In this document: piece after piece, positions 8,716-20,538 of the stretch | Position numbering within the stretch: position 1 is the first letter of the stretch | How the letters are laid out: each line of letters starts with the position of its first letter | Assembly (NCBI GenBank): GCA_964495905.1 | Contig: CAZBWN010000029.1 | Coordinates: forward strand, 192,488-256,487 | DNA length: 64,000 bases | From: CAJBLF01 sp964495905 | GTDB lineage: Bacteria > Patescibacteriota > Gracilibacteria > Absconditabacterales > Absconditicoccaceae | Reading direction: 5' to 3' | Translations under genes and position numbers: made by a program | Notes under the pieces: generated by a model | Told to the model about the DNA's origin: nothing | Databases searched by the model: none | What the model saw: only the letters and a program-made list of their open reading frames with translations

Positions 8716-10698
8716 TTAATCTCACCTAGCTACCATCTTGATAAATACGTCACTAGGGACGTTTACGTTTCCTATCGCTTTCATCCTTTTCTTTCCTTCT
8801 TTTTGCTTGGAAAGCAATTTTCTTTTTCTGCTGACATCTCAACCGTAACATTTTGCGAGGACATCTTTTGACATAGCAGAGATGTTTTCTCTGGCGATCA
8901 TCTTGTTTCCGATACCTACTTGTAATGGAATCGCGAACATATGTTTAGGGATCAGTGTTTTGAGTTTCTCTACAACATCCTTACCGAGATAATATGCTTT
9001 ATCCATATGTACAACCCGACTCAGCGCCTCAACTTTTTCGTTGTTGATATATACATCCAGCTTGACCAGATGCGCGGGTTGGTATTTCTTGAATTCATAA
9101 TTCATCGTAGCATAGCCTTTGGTCGCTGATTTGAGCCTATCGTAGAAATCTATGATGATCTCCCCCATCGGTAGTTCATAATGCCGAACCACTCTCGTTT
9201 CGTCGATATAATCCATATTGATTAATTTTCCCCTATATTCTTGACAGAGTTTCATGATGTTTCCTGCATATTCATTGGGTCCTACCACTTCTACTGCGGC
9301 TACGGGCTCTCGTATTTCGTCTATCCATCATTGGTCGATCATCTCCGTTCAAGATTTGATGACTAGCCAAGGAGTGAGTTCTTCTTTTCTTTTTATCGCC
9401 TCTTCGTCGGTCGTATTCGATCAGAGAATATGTCTATACATTCAGGTTTTGAGCAAGGTGTGAATATTGGTTCAAGATTTGATGGGATCCAACGAAAGAT
9501 ATTTGGATTTGATCAGATATACCACGGTCGGGATAGTGAATATCGTCTCCATATTATATTCCCTTGATAATCTTTCTTTGACGATATCCATATGGAGCAT
9601 TCACAAAAACCCACAACGGAATCAGAATCCGAGGGCTTTGGAATCCTCTAACTCGTATTCTATCGCGCTATCATTGATAGATAATTTTTCCAGGCTATCT
9701 TTGAGTTTGTCATAATCGGTATTATCAAGCGGATATACTCCGGCATACACGAACGGTTTCACTCTTTTGAATCCTGGAATCACAAGATTTTGCATCTCTG
9801 TCTCATCATGCCCTTTTGCTCTTTCGTCTTTGATGATCGTATCACCGATACTCACATCTCTTACGGATTTCTCTCACGTGACGATATATCAGATCTGGCC
9901 TTCTTTGAGCAATTTATCCACTTTGCAATCAGGCGTAAAATATCCTACTTCGATAGGCACGATATTGTTGTCCGTATGTATCAGATGTAATTTTTCTCCT
10001 GCCTTGATTTCTCCATCCACGATTTTGACGTATGCTAATACCCCTTTGTAGGGATCGTATACAGAGTCAAAAATCAATGCTCTGGAGATTCAGCTGATCT
10101 GCGTTGCATCTTGTCCTTGATCTTGCCCTACCGGCCAGAATTTTTTCTTGTGAGATTTTTTGAAAGCGAGCGGATCCTGGATCCTCTCTATGATTGCGTC
10201 TAATACTTTATCTACATTTTCTCAGGTCTTCCCTGATACTTTAATAATCTCTGATTTGTCGATACCGATTACATTCTCTATCTCATGCGCTACTCTTTCA
10301 GGATTTGCTGCGGGAAGATCTATTTTGTTCAATACCGGGATGATCGTCAAATTCTGATCTATCGCTTGATATAATGTTGAAAGTGTCTGGGCTTGTATCC
10401 CTTGCGATGCATCAACGAGCAAAACGACTCACTCTACGGCTGCGAGTGAACGGGAGACTTCATACTGGAAATCTACGTGTCATGGGGTATCTATGAGATT
10501 GAATTCATATCCTTTTCGCTGCATCCTTGCAGGTGTAAGCTTGATGGTGATTCCTCTCTCCTGCTCGATATCCATACGATCAAGCATCTGTGCGTGATCT
10601 ATTTTTCTGACAGCTCAAGTGATCTCCAGCATCCTATCTGCAAGAGTCGATTTTCCGTGATCTATATGTGCGATGATACAAAAGTTACGTATATTCAT
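8716..10698 (-). CDS. lepA: Elongation factor 4 (ribosome back-translocating GTPase)
   Basis: LepA/EF4 is a translational GTPase acting on stalled or mispositioned ribosomes. G motifs are clear: HIDHGKST, DIEQERGITI, LIDTPGHVDF and NKIDLPAA. The C-terminal LepA-specific region includes FRCGFLGMLHMDIVKERLSREY and GYATMNYEF. The 660-residue length exceeds the usual 600; the extra residues lie in a SHKKKFWPVGQDQGQDA segment after domain I and a roughly 35-residue insertion around TTDEEAIKRKEEL. ATG 10698 gives MNIRNFCIIAHIDHGK; an in-frame ATG at 10710 is an alternative. TGA glycines include GFGFRCGF. Confidence 0.96.
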
Positions 10699-10722
10699 AC
10701 GACTAAACATTGACTAAAATTG

Positions 10723-10746
10723 ACTAATGTCCCGATGAATCGGGAC
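10723..10746. repeat. TCCCGAT palindrome word
   Basis: TGTCCCGATGAATCGGGACG forms a short hairpin. Equivalent hairpins occur at 33561 and 49667, always in intergenic DNA next to AATAGCTGT-type words. Confidence 0.6.
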
Positions 10747-10829
10747 GACAAACAATAGCTGTCGGAAGAAATATCATATAAAACCAGCTCTTGAATTCAA
10801 GCAAGACTTTGCTATGGTTAGTCGGTTTT

Positions 10830-10857
10830 TTGACAAAATAGCTATTTTGGATATAAT
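10830..10857 (+). promoter_or_regulatory. Sigma70-type promoter for the TPR protein gene
   Basis: TTGACA (10830-10835), a 16-nt spacer and TATAAT (10852-10857), 29 bases upstream of ATG 10886. Both boxes are perfect consensus. Confidence 0.85.
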
Positions 10858-10885
10858 TAAAGCGTATTTATTTTAAAGATATATA

Positions 10886-11806
10886 ATGATGAATATTACC
10901 CCAGATAATATATTAAAAATCACAGAGGAAAGATTGGAATCAGATCCAAAAATATCAAAAAAAAACATCAAAAAAACATCTGGTGACCTTATCAACACTC
11001 TCTATGAATTTGATATTCCTGAAGAAATCGGCGACTTAAAAGATGCGTTTCCTATAGATTTCATCAAAACCAAAAATACAGACCTTATACCCACATCATC
11101 ACATCCAGACCATCCGAAACAACGTAAATATCCGTTAGAATTGGAAGATTCTCTCGTTGATATCGAACATTTCAATGAACATGAAGATATAGCGCATGCA
11201 CTTCCCGTAATCAATTCTATGATCAAAAAATATAAAAATACACTTGTCACAGAAGATTATATCATGCTTCTCCTCACAAAAGCAAGGATGCTTAACAATA
11301 ATCATGATATTGCTGGATCTATGCATACATTAAAAGAGCTTGAAGCATATGAAGAGTATTTTATGCAAGATGATAAAAATCTCTATTATCTCACCAAATG
11401 AAATAACTTGTATGATCAAGCGGTAAAAATTGTGCAAGAGAATCCCAAAACCGCTCTTAATCTTTTTTTCCAAGCGCGTGAAGCATTTGCTCTACTCCTT
11501 AGCCAAAAAGTTGTCTTTGAAGATACTTGGTACAAACATGTTATGTTTAGAAGCGCTCTTTGTTACTATAAGATAGGTGATATGAAAAAATGTGACGCTA
11601 TATTTTCTGAAATCCGCACCATCGATGATAAAAGCAATAATGCAACTCTTACCGTTCCTATCTTATATATGCATGGATTAGTATATCAAAAACTCAAACA
11701 ATATCAAAAAGCGATTGCTACCTTTAAAGAATATCTCAGCTATAATCCGGAAGATGAAGAAGTGAAACACCGCATCAGGGTCTTATCAGAAAAACCTGGC
11801 GAATAG
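10886..11806 (+). CDS. TPR-repeat protein
   Basis: 306 residues, with a single TGA glycine after residue 171. The N-terminal 80 residues are charged and low-complexity. The C-terminal half carries tetratricopeptide-type helices: ALCYYKIGDMKKCDAIFSEI, then LYMHGLVYQKLKQYQKAIAT and FKEYLSYNPEDEEV, the last matching the TPR consensus well. Such repeats are protein-interaction scaffolds. There is no signal peptide, so it is cytoplasmic. ATG 10886 is followed by another ATG at 10889, and either could be used. It is monocistronic, between its own promoter and the terminator at 11842. Confidence 0.8.
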
Positions 11807-11841
11807 ACGAGAAATCCAATCTACTATACCCTTTCTATGAG

Positions 11842-11873
11842 AACTCCTCTGCTGATGCATTTGGAGTTTTTTT
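11842..11873 (+). terminator. Rho-independent terminator of the TPR gene
   Basis: AACTCC and GGAGTT arms with a 15-base loop followed by seven T. Confidence 0.7.
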
Positions 11874-11927
11874 CTTTGCAAAATCGTTCAAATATGTTGC
11901 ATGCTCTATTATATAGAATAAATGATT

Positions 11928-12015
11928 CGTCATCTTGAGTGCGACGAAAGATATAGTCTTTATTATTATATCCTTCGACTTCGCTCAGGATGACAGATTC
12001 GCTCAGGATGACAGA
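11928..12015. repeat. Intergenic repeat with tandem CTCAGGATGACAGA
   Basis: TTCGCTCAGGATGACAGA occurs twice in tandem (about 11979-12013), preceded by a partly complementary GTCATCTTGAGTGCGACGAA segment. This resembles the widespread GTCATCCTGAG...CTCAGGATGAC class of intergenic inverted repeats. Confidence 0.65.
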
Positions 12016-12018
12016 GAT

Positions 12019-12342
12019 TTATTTTTTTATTTTGCATATTTTTTTTAATGCTTCATTTCGTTTATCACGACCCATATATCTGATAGGCAATGCTAGCTCC
12101 TCAAGCAATCTGAGGATTTTTTTTGCTACTCTGATCTTATCAAACATGATATAATGATACATGATATCGTAGAGTTCTATACAGAACGCATTGATCATCC
12201 TGATATCTTTGGTCTCCTTTTTTACGTTTTTTATCATCTGTACGAGAAAATTGGAAATGTCTTTTTGCTCTTGTTTACGAAACAATGCAAAGACCTTATT
12301 TTTTTGGGGGATGTTTTTATGCAATATCTGGAGAAGTTCCAT
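12019..12342 (-). CDS. Small helical hypothetical protein
   Basis: 107 residues from ATG 12342; a TTG at 12354 would add four residues. The sequence is strongly alpha-helical and basic (KKILRLLEELALPIRYMGRD, ALKKICKIKK end). It contains no TGA codon. No domain was recognised. A four-helix bundle like the S23 family is possible, but the IAEG signature is absent. It lies downstream of the GHMP-like gene on the same strand, separated by a terminator. Confidence 0.55.
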   Translation of the reverse strand: MELLQILHKNIPQKNKVFALFRKQEQKDISNFLVQMIKNVKKETKDIRMINAFCIELYDIMYHYIMFDKIRVAKKILRLLEELALPIRYMGRDKRNEALKKICKIKK

Positions 12343-12401
12343 CTGACAGATCAATGATAAAAATATTGTACCCAGGTTCTATCAATAAAAAAAAAGAAAA
12401 A

Positions 12402-12435
12402 AACTGACAAAGCTAGGAAAAAAGTTTTGTCAGTT
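12402..12435 (-). terminator. Rho-independent terminator after the GHMP-like gene
   Basis: Ten-base arms AACTGACAAA and TTTGTCAGTT around an A-rich loop. On the minus strand the hairpin is followed by TTTTTTTC and a further T-run. Confidence 0.75.
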
Positions 12436-12475
12436 CTTAAGCGTATACATAAAGACACATTTTATGCCTACTTGA

Positions 12476-14275
12476 TTATTTCTGTAACTTGTCGATGACT
12501 GCCATCTCTACATCCGAAGGATTGAGCTTGAGATAAAATTCATGTATGCTTCATTTGCAGATGAGGGGCAATTTTTTACCGGTCTCTTTTTCTATGAGCT
12601 CTATGAGCGGCAAAACGATCTTGCCGAGCATATCATTCTTATTTTTGGAATAACTGGAAACAGGCAACGCTTTGTTGGAAATATCCTTACCGATATTTTC
12701 TATAAGCACTTTCAGAATATCTACCGTCCCTGTCTGAGAATGTAAATCCTCCGACGTAAGTTTTCTCCCGTTGATATAAATCTTATTGTTGATCATATCC
12801 AGAAGGATTCATTTCTTATGACTTTTTATGGAATTTTCACAGTTACCGACTTGTATTTTTCCATCCGCCATCTTGAGGATACAGCTAGAAGAATCTAGAA
12901 ATTCCGAATATATTCCCTTACCGAGATCCTGTTCAAATTTGAGTCCTTCGTGTTCTACGCCGTCAATTCGGTTGACGTAAATAAGTTTTGATCACATAAA
13001 TTCCATATTTGTCTTGTCTGCTGCATCTACAATCATCTTCCTAAATCATTCAAGCGGCATAGCAAAAATCAGCGATCATCCCATGATTGTACTATCGTTG
13101 GGTGAAAGTGAGAGATATTGTTCCTGTCCTTGGAAATTCTCTAAAAATGCTTTGATGAACTTCAAAAAATTAGTAGAACTATTTCTCGTTACACAGTCCC
13201 CTTGCCTCATTTTTCTCATCGAATCAAGGAACTGCAGCATATGCGTCTCTTCATAGGATTCAGCATAAATCTTTGACATATGATAGAGTATCTTGATGCT
13301 GATAGCTCCCATGAGTTTTCCATACGTCATATCAAATTCATCAGTCTCTGGTGAGATGAAATATTTGTAAAATCTTGGAATTCTGGTCTGATGGAGATTG
13401 CTGAAATTGTCACCAAAAAGCTTTTTGAATTCAGATTTGATGGTTTTGGTGCTATTTTGATTGGTCTTATAATTATTTCCACCTATCTGTTCTAATAATA
13501 CCGGTTTACCAGAGTATATTATTCAATAATCTATCGGCAAATAAGGGTTTTCTCTTAGTCATTTGAATAAGTGATTGAGTTTGAATCCATAACATCTATT
13601 CACCATTTCTGTCTCCGGCAGCAATGATTTGTCTCCATCTTCGGAAAAAGATACCGTAGGATAATATCCATCAAAAAAACTCGCTATCTTAGTCCCTGAA
13701 GACATCATTCCATAGATGAATTTATCAAAATACAATGCATCTACCAAAATTTTATAGAAAGAATTTCAGCTATCACTAATTACTTCATCGATATTTTTTG
13801 TTTTGAGTGATTCTAATCCAGAGATATCCATATCTCAATAGATCCTATTTACGACTACAGAGAGTAATAATGCTAGGATAGAACCGAATCACAGACCAAC
13901 TCCTCTCGGTAATTCTGAAAGGATATTTATCTGAATACCTTCATCTTCTCAGAGCGATTTCGCGTATTTCTTTTCCAATTCCTTATTGATATCGGCAAAA
14001 TACGGTGCATACTCTACTGCATTGCTTTCGATGAATTGATATTCATTCATATCAAGATGATAAATCTTATCTACAGAAATTCACTTGGTTGCACTTCTTG
14101 TGTATCCTATATACATACGCAAAGGAATCTTCTGTTTGATCCCTACCCCACTGTAGTTATTCAGGATATCTCCTGATCGATTGAGCACGAAAGGAGCTGA
14201 AATAACTGTCTGGTTTTCGAAAAAAAACTTCTCATAGGTCTGGACGTATGTCTTTTTAAGATTCTTTGAATTCAT
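12476..14275 (-). CDS. GHMP-kinase-like protein with C-terminal extension
   Basis: 599 residues. The N-terminal 350 residues resemble GHMP small-molecule kinases: VISAPFVLNRSGDIL near residue 24, the glycine-rich SELPRGVGLGFGSILALLL (normally P-x-G-x-GLGSSS), and a late YGIIYSGKPVLLEQI strand. The phosphate-binding serines of GLGSSS are changed to GLGFGS, so kinase activity is uncertain. The last 200 residues include KIYINGRKLTSEDLHSQTG and VDILKVLIENIGKDIS, reminiscent of a winged-helix DNA-binding domain. Substrate unknown. A TTGACT-16-TATCTT promoter on the minus strand (14354-14381) lies upstream. Confidence 0.72.
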
Positions 14276-14353
14276 GCAGTCTGAAACAAAATAAAAGAGT
14301 TATTTTCTTTTATGTATTTTCTTGTACAGGAAATAGTATCTTATGTTGAATCC

Positions 14354-14381
14354 AAGATAAATAAATCTGTTTAAAAGTCAA
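14354..14381 (-). promoter_or_regulatory. Candidate promoter for the GHMP-like gene
   Basis: On the minus strand: TTGACT, a 16-nt spacer and TATCTT, about 80 bases upstream of ATG 14275. Confidence 0.5.
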
Positions 14382-14450
14382 TGGAAAGTATATTAAGTTA
14401 TTAAAATAAACAAATTATTTTTATTTAAATTTATTTTATTTAAATTTTTT

Positions 14451-14612
14451 CAAACCCCTCCCCGGAATTCTCCGGGGCCCTTCCCCTTATCAGGGGACGC
14501 CCGCCACGGCTAGCAATCTCCCTGATAAGTGAGGGGAACCACGAAGTGGTGGAGGGTTTGAACTCCTCCCCTCTGGGGAGGTGGGGTGGGGGTGATAAAG
14601 TTTTTTTTACTT
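14451..14612. repeat. GC-rich composite repeat element in the GHMP-like/ruvA gap
   Basis: Contains CCCCTCCCCGGAATTCTCCG, a CCTTATCAGGGG...CCCTGATAAGTGAGGGG inverted repeat, and a right end GGTGGGGTGGGGGTGATAAA followed by GTTTTTTTT. The GGGGGTGATAAAGT terminus is the same as that of R1 copies A and B, so the element may share an end with R1. Apart from this and the promoter, 14276-14696 shows no gene. Confidence 0.7.
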
Positions 14613-14696
14613 CAAAAAAAAATCAGAATCATTTCTAATTCTGACTTTCAATATTTATCTATGAATAATTGTGATATTTAAATTATATCTATGGAA

Positions 14697-15248
14697 TTAT
14701 ATCTGTGAAATGATCCATTTGATCACTTCTGTCATATTTTCTTTTGTGACAGTTCCTTCATATCTTTGTAATGTACTTTTGATCTGGTCTGCTCCGTAGC
14801 CGAATCATTTGAGTGAAGTGACTATATTTTTGTATAATTTTTGATCTATATCCATCCTCTGGATATCTTCTACATCAAATGTACCTCTGAGCTGAAGCAC
14901 GATTTTCTTAGCAGATTTTGGTCCGATGCCTGGAATGGCTTGGAAGAATTTCACGTCAACGTTTTTGAGCGCTTGCTTAAGATTCTCTGGTGGTAACTGA
15001 GATATTTGGAATGCTGTTTTTGGTCAGACACCGTTTATCTTGAGTAAGCTTACAAATAAGACTTTCTGTTCGATCGTATCAAAACAATAGTAGAAAATCG
15101 TCTTTTTGTTGTCATCGATATACGGATAGAGAAAAAATTCTCCTTTATCCTGTTTGCCGAGATAATGGACTTGGATACCCAGCATATCATTGTTTAACAA
15201 TGTCTCCCCTCCTATATGACGTATTTTACCTACAAAATAATGAAACAT
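14697..15248 (-). CDS. ruvA: Holliday junction branch-migration protein RuvA
   Basis: RuvA binds four-way junctions and recruits the RuvB motor. The 183-residue frame has the N-terminal OB domain (MFHYFVGKIRHIGGETLL), KINGVGPKTAFQISQLPPEN as the first helix-hairpin-helix, FFQAIPGIGPKSAKKIVLQL as the second, and a short C-terminal domain III ending TEVIKWIISQI. Length is near the family's 190-200. Glycines in NGVG and GFGYG include TGA codons. It is divergent from rpoD; ruvB is not in the window. Confidence 0.94.
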
Positions 15249-15655
15249 TATAATAGAATTTAGAATTTAAAATGCAGAATTCAGAATTTAAAAACATAAA
15301 TTTAGAAGTAAGAAGTATTACTTTACTCTAATAGTTATTTTACGGTTGTTTACAATGAATTTTTGGGTTGATATTGAGTGATAAATTATTATTCTCTTCC
15401 AGTCATTGCAACTAGTGGCTATTTTTTCTTTGGTAAACTAAATATTCATGCTATGGATATTTCAACTATCAAAAAAGAGCCACATCTTGGGTAAGATACA
15501 GCCCTTTCTTGATTGCTTTTTTAGAGCATATGGCATCACTACACATATATATTATACATATATTTACTTAAATGTCAAATATATTTATAATATGACGCTA
15601 TTATACTGTTTGATACCCCTTATCACCTGTCTTTTTATTCTATTTTTGGCCTTCT
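15249..15655. other. ruvA-rpoD divergent intergenic region
   Basis: The 407 bases begin with TTTAGAATTTAAAATGCAG word repeats (15253-15295). A candidate rpoD promoter is TTGATA (15368-15373), 16 nt, TATTCT (15390-15395), and it would leave a leader of about 255 nt. A weak AGTCATT/TAGTGGCT hairpin with a T-run follows at 15401-15425. No coding region is convincing. Confidence 0.5.
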
Positions 15656-16924
15656 ATGCAGAAATTTCAGAAACAATTACGAGATAGCTTTCAAGATGAC
15701 ATTGGAGAACTGAGCAAACCATTGCAAGATCTCTTGAAAAAAGGGATTGAAGCTGGACTTATCAATGAAGAAGACGTAATCTCAGATGTAGATGATATGG
15801 ATCTGAGCGTCAAAATGCTTGAAAAATTCTATGAATTAGCTGAAAAGTTGGGTATCAAGATGCTTACTATCGAGGAAATCCTTGAAAAAGAAGCGCAAGA
15901 AGCAAAAAAAGAGAGCAAATTAGGGAAAATAGAGCTCTATGATACCAAAAAGAATACTTCTGAAGCACAACATAAAGATTTCATCAAACTCTACTTCAAT
16001 GAAATATCAAAAATACCTCTTCTCAATTCTGAGGAAGAAAGGGATATCTCAAGACGTGTAAAAAAGGGTGATGATGAAGCAAAGAAAAAGCTTATAGAAT
16101 CAAATCTCAGATTGGTCATCAGTATCGCAAAAAGATTTTTCTGATCCAGATTGAGCTTTTCTGATCTTATCCAAGAGGGAAATATCGGACTTATCAAAGC
16201 GATAGAAAAATTCGATCCAGAAAAAGAATTCAAATTCTCCACCTATGCTACACGGTGGATCAAACAAAGCATCACGAAAGCAATAGCAGATATGACGAAG
16301 CATGTAAGGATACCGGTCCATCTGATTGATGAAATCAATTCTTACAACAAGACTTATCAACTCCTCTTCCAAAAATTATGAAGAGAACCTACCTCAAAAG
16401 AGATAGGACAAAAACTTGGATTCCCTATCAAGAAAATCAAAAAACTTGAAGAAGTCATCTTTGGAAATGTATCCCTAGATAGAGAAGTGGGAGATGAAGG
16501 AAGAGATACACTTGCCGATCTTATCGAAGATGGAAACACCCTCAGACCGGATCAATTCGCAGAAAAAAACGCATTAAGAAATAACTTAGATATGATCCTT
16601 GGAATGCTTGATGATAGAGAAGCTAAAATCGTGAAGATGAGATATGGAATCGATGGACCAAGATATACGTTGGAACAAGTCTGAGAAGAATTTAATGTCA
16701 CAAGAGAAAGAGTAAGACAGATCGAACAGAAAGTGATCCAAAAACTCAAAGAACATGCTGGATTACAAAAAATACTTGGAATCGAAGATGATATCGCTAA
16801 ACTTGAAGCCGGTGAAGGCAAGAAAAAGAAGAAATGAAAGAAAATCAAAAACGATGATGATGACGAAGATGAAAAAGATGATTATATGAGCAGATTTGAT
16901 GATGACGACTACATTGACAATTAA
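15656..16924 (+). CDS. rpoD: Primary RNA polymerase sigma factor (sigma70, RpoD/SigA)
   Basis: 422 residues. After a short acidic region 1.1-like N-terminus come region 1.2 (KLYFNEISKIPLLN), region 2 (LIESNLRLVISIAKRFFG, FSDLIQEGNIGLIKAIEKFD, FKFSTYATRWIKQSITKAI), region 3 and region 4 (DREAKIVKMRYGIDGPRYTLEQVG, VTRERVRQIEQK). A lysine- and aspartate-rich tail (DDDDEDEKDD) follows region 4, which is unusual. TGA encodes RFFG and QVG glycines. This factor presumably reads the 16-nt-spacer promoters seen across the window. ATG 15656 has no Shine-Dalgarno sequence. Confidence 0.97.
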
Positions 16925-16963
16925 TTAACAATTAATAATTAATAATGAATAATGTAGGAAACT

Positions 16964-17010
16964 ATTTAACAAATCCCTCTGCCTTCGGCTTCTCCCTTTA
17001 AAAAGGGAGA
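16964..17010. repeat. Short CTCCCTTT/AAAGGGAG hairpin repeat
   Basis: AACAAATCCCTCTGCC...CTCCCTTTAAAAAGGGAG, related to the GC-rich inverted elements at 4200 and 14451. Confidence 0.5.
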
Positions 17011-17093
17011 CAAAAATAAAAAAAATACCAACATTATTCATTATTCACTTTTCATTATTCATTGATATTTTAGTTAGTTTACTAGCATAACAA

Positions 17094-18995
17094 ATGGCAG
17101 AATTAAATTCAAAAGACTATGACGCCTCGCATATCAAAGTATTGGAATGATTGGAACCTGTCAGAATGAGACCAGGAATGTATATCTGATCCACTGATGC
17201 CAAAGGGTTGCATCATCTTATCCAAGAAATCATAGATAATGCTGTGGATGAAGCATTAGCAGGATATTGTACTACCATCACGACTTGTTTGAATGAAGAT
17301 GGATCAGTGACTATCCATGATAATGGAAGAGGTATTCCTGTGGATAAACATGAAAAGACGGGAAAATCAGCCTTAGAAATGGTTTTTACCGTGCTTCATG
17401 CAGGAGGTAAATTTGATAAATGAGCTTATAAAATTTCATGAGGACTTCATGGAGTAGGAGCTTCTGTAGTCAATGCCCTGAGTGAATGGTTAGAGGTTAT
17501 CGTCTACAAAAATGGAAGAAAATATTTCCAGAGATTCCAAAGAGGGATTCCTGATGCAGAAATCAAAGATATGGGTGAAACCGATAAGATGGGAACAACA
17601 GTAAAATTCAAACCTGATGCCACTATCTTTGAAACCGTAGAATTTTCTCAGACATTTGAGATTGCAAGGATGAAACAATCCGCTTATCTTTCACCTGGGA
17701 TAACATTCAACTTCGTAAACAAGAAGACAGGATATAAACAAAGATTCTATTTTGAATGAGGGATCAAGAGTCGGTTGATAAACCTTGTAGGTTCTCAACA
17801 AGCGCTTTCTTCCCAACATTATTTCAAGATAGAAGGAAAAGATTGTTTGGCTGAAATCGCATTTGAATTCGTCAATACCAGCAACGATCATATCCTCTCT
17901 TATGTAAATAATATCCCGACTATCGATGGAGGTACTCATGTACTTTGATTCAAATCAGCACTTTTGAATATCATCAATGAAGTAGGAAAAGAGAAAGACA
18001 AGATCAATAAGAAAATATGAGAATTCCAATATTCTGATGTGACTGATGGATTATATGCTATCGTTACCGTAAAGATCCCTGAACCGCAATTTGAGTGACA
18101 GACCAAAGGAAAACTCTGAAATAGTTATGTAAGACCACAAGTGGAGACTATCGTATATAATTATCTCAAAGACTACTTCGTACAGCATGAAGGAGAATTC
18201 GATAGGATATTTGAGAAGGTAGAACTTGCTGCAAGAGCGAGATTAGCAGCTAAATTCGCTAAAGAGACCGTTTTGAGAAAAAATATCTTGGCATGAGGAG
18301 TACTTCCTGGAAAATTAGCAGATTGTGCTAGAAAAAACAAAGAAGGTACTGAAATCTACATTGTCGAGGGAGACTCAGCGTGAGGTACTGCGAAACAATG
18401 ACGTGACAGTAACTTCCAAGCTATCCTGCCTTTGAGAGGTAAGATCTTGAATACAGAACAAGCGGTGATCCAAAAGATCATGGCAAACAACGAAGTGAAA
18501 GCGCTTATCACTGCTATCGGTACTTGAGTGAAAGATAACTTTGATTTTGAGTGACTCAGATACGACAAAATCATCATCATGACCGATGCCGACGTGGATG
18601 GAGCACATATCAGGACATTATTACTGACATTCTTCTTCAGATTCATGAGACCGCTTATTGAACATGGGCATGTATATGCCGCTTGTCCTCCTATCTACAG
18701 ATATGCTCAAGGAAAGAAGGAACAATATATCTACAATGAAGAACATACGCCAGAAATGTACGGATTCGATAAAGATAAGACTGAAATCCAGAGATATAAA
18801 GGTCTTGGAGAAATGAATTCAGAACAACTTTGGGATACCACTATGAACCCAGAAAACAGAACATTGAATCAAATGACGGTAGAAGACGCTGAAGAATCAG
18901 ATAGATTGTTCAGAATCCTCATGGGTGAAGATGTGCAAGCAAGAAAACACTTTATCTTGACGCATGCGAAGAGCGTTAAAGAGATAGATACATAA
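17094..18995 (+). CDS. gyrB: DNA gyrase subunit B
   Basis: Type II topoisomerase ATPase subunit, 633 residues. GHKL motifs: EIIDNAVDEA, DNGRGIPVD, and ISGGLHGVGASVVNALS. The TOPRIM domain shows EIYIVEGDSAGGTAKQGRD, LPLRGKILN, and MTDADVDGAHIRTLLLTF; the C-terminus has KGLGEMNSEQLW. At least 14 glycines are TGA, including those in MYIGSTDA and EGDSAGG. ATG 17094 gives the normal start just before the ATP-binding fold. gyrA is not nearby. It follows rpoD with a 170-base repeat-containing gap. Confidence 0.97.
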
Positions 18996-19073
18996 CATGA
19001 ATGCAGAATGTAGAATTCAGAATGCAGAAAAAAATTAATTTCTAAATTATACATTATAAATTCTGAATTCTTT

Positions 19074-19099
19074 AAACACCTAGGGACGGGTGTTTTTTT
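19074..19099 (+). terminator. Rho-independent terminator after gyrB
   Basis: AAACACC and GGTGTTT arms followed by seven T, about 80 bases past the gyrB stop; the intervening DNA holds TTCAGAATGCAGAAA words. Confidence 0.75.
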
Positions 19100-19114
19100 G
19101 TAATATAAATCATT

Positions 19115-20509
19115 TTATATTTTTGTGTTTTTGAATTTAATTTGCTGATTTTCCCGATATTCTTTTTTTTCCTGATCTTTGCATGAGAAATTTTTTTCAT
19201 ACTCATTTAAACATTTGGGATCATATAATTTCATCAGACAAAACATCGCATATGTACTTCAATTTTTTGCTTGATCTTCATATATCTGTATGGCTTCCTT
19301 ATATTTTCCTATTTTCATAAAATTTAAAGCGACAATTTCTCAAGCTTTTTCTTTATTGAAACTCGGTGAGGATAATTGATAATATTTTATAGTATTTTCA
19401 ATATCTCATTTTTGCATATACAAGTCTGAAATACTGTAATATGTAAATTCATCAGTTTTCGCCTCTATCAAATAGCAATCTTTTGCCATTTGTCGATTTT
19501 TTTCATCTTGATCTTCTTTTCGTTTTTTTTCATATTCATATCCTAAATGTCATCGTATATCTTTTAATACTGGTCTATCTTTTATTTTTCCATCTCTTGC
19601 AACTATTTTCTCAATATATTTTTGCGCTTCTCCATAATTATAGTAATCCTCAAAAAATCATGCATTTAGTGCTACAATCATAGACAGATGATCAATATTA
19701 TTAGTATCACATAATGATGTATAAGTAGCAATAAATTCCTTTTTCAATTTATTTTCAATAACATGATGAGCTTCATATTCTATTGTTCAAGAAATTTTAT
19801 ACGTATCAATATACGTTTTTTTCTGTTCTCTCATGAGAGAATCATCCTTATTCATCTTTTCTTTATGTAATTTTAATCCATCTCTTTTGATCTGATATGC
19901 GTGAGCAAGCTCAGCTATCCACGATTCTAGATAATATCTTTGATCCAATAAATCGTTGGATGTAGTGTTTTTTTGTAATCAAATAGTGTTTGATCTATAA
20001 TCATAATCTGCACGTGTAGTTTCCTCATCAAATTTTTCTACCAACCCTATCTTCGGGTTCTTATATTTAGTATTCATCATCCAAAGTGTCTTATACATCA
20101 CAGAATCCTGCTCTCCGACTATTTCTTTTGCTGTATCTGGATACAGTGCATCTGTATCGAATCCGCTCAATGCTTTGAGTATCTCTGTTGTAATCTTGTC
20201 TTGATGCTGGTAGGTAATGCTTCCATAGCTCTGCGGTTTACTTATTTTTTTGGTGTAATAATAATTACTACTTATTGATAATGAATCAATTATTCTTTGC
20301 TTAGTAGCAATAACAATTTTCATAGAATCAATTCGTTTTTCCATACCAACAAATCTATCCTGTTTTACATCTTTATTATGTAAAACATGTGAAGACTCTT
20401 TTTGAATCTGTATTTTCTTAAAATCAGAAAAATCATCTGTTGCAACTTTTGCTCAGAGATACAATCATCATGTAAGTAATAGGCATTTACCGGCTTGTTT
20501 GAGATTCAT
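19115..20509 (-). CDS. Secreted or membrane-anchored TPR/Sel1-like repeat protein
   Basis: 464 residues. The N-terminus (LKQAGKCLLLTGGLYLGAKVA) is a hydrophobic anchor. The C-terminal 170 residues carry TPR-type helices: FTYYSISDLYMQKGDIENTI, then KAGEIVALNFMKIGKYKEAI, and GSTYAMFCLMKLYDPKCLNE. The middle is charged and helical. Function unknown; probably a protein-interaction scaffold at the membrane. It has its own minus-strand promoter at 20539-20566. Confidence 0.72.
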
Positions 20510-20538
20510 TGATCTTTTACGATATAAATCATTTTGTA

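Noticed and set aside
15448..15687. 79-residue open frame upstream of rpoD
   Set aside because: It overlaps the likely rpoD leader, has no motif, and runs out of frame into rpoD.
8716..18995. Apparent multiple nonsense mutations in lepA, ruvA, rpoD and gyrB, as if many pseudogenes
   Set aside because: Every break is a TGA at a position where the family has glycine; TAA and TAG are never internal. This is code 25, not decay.
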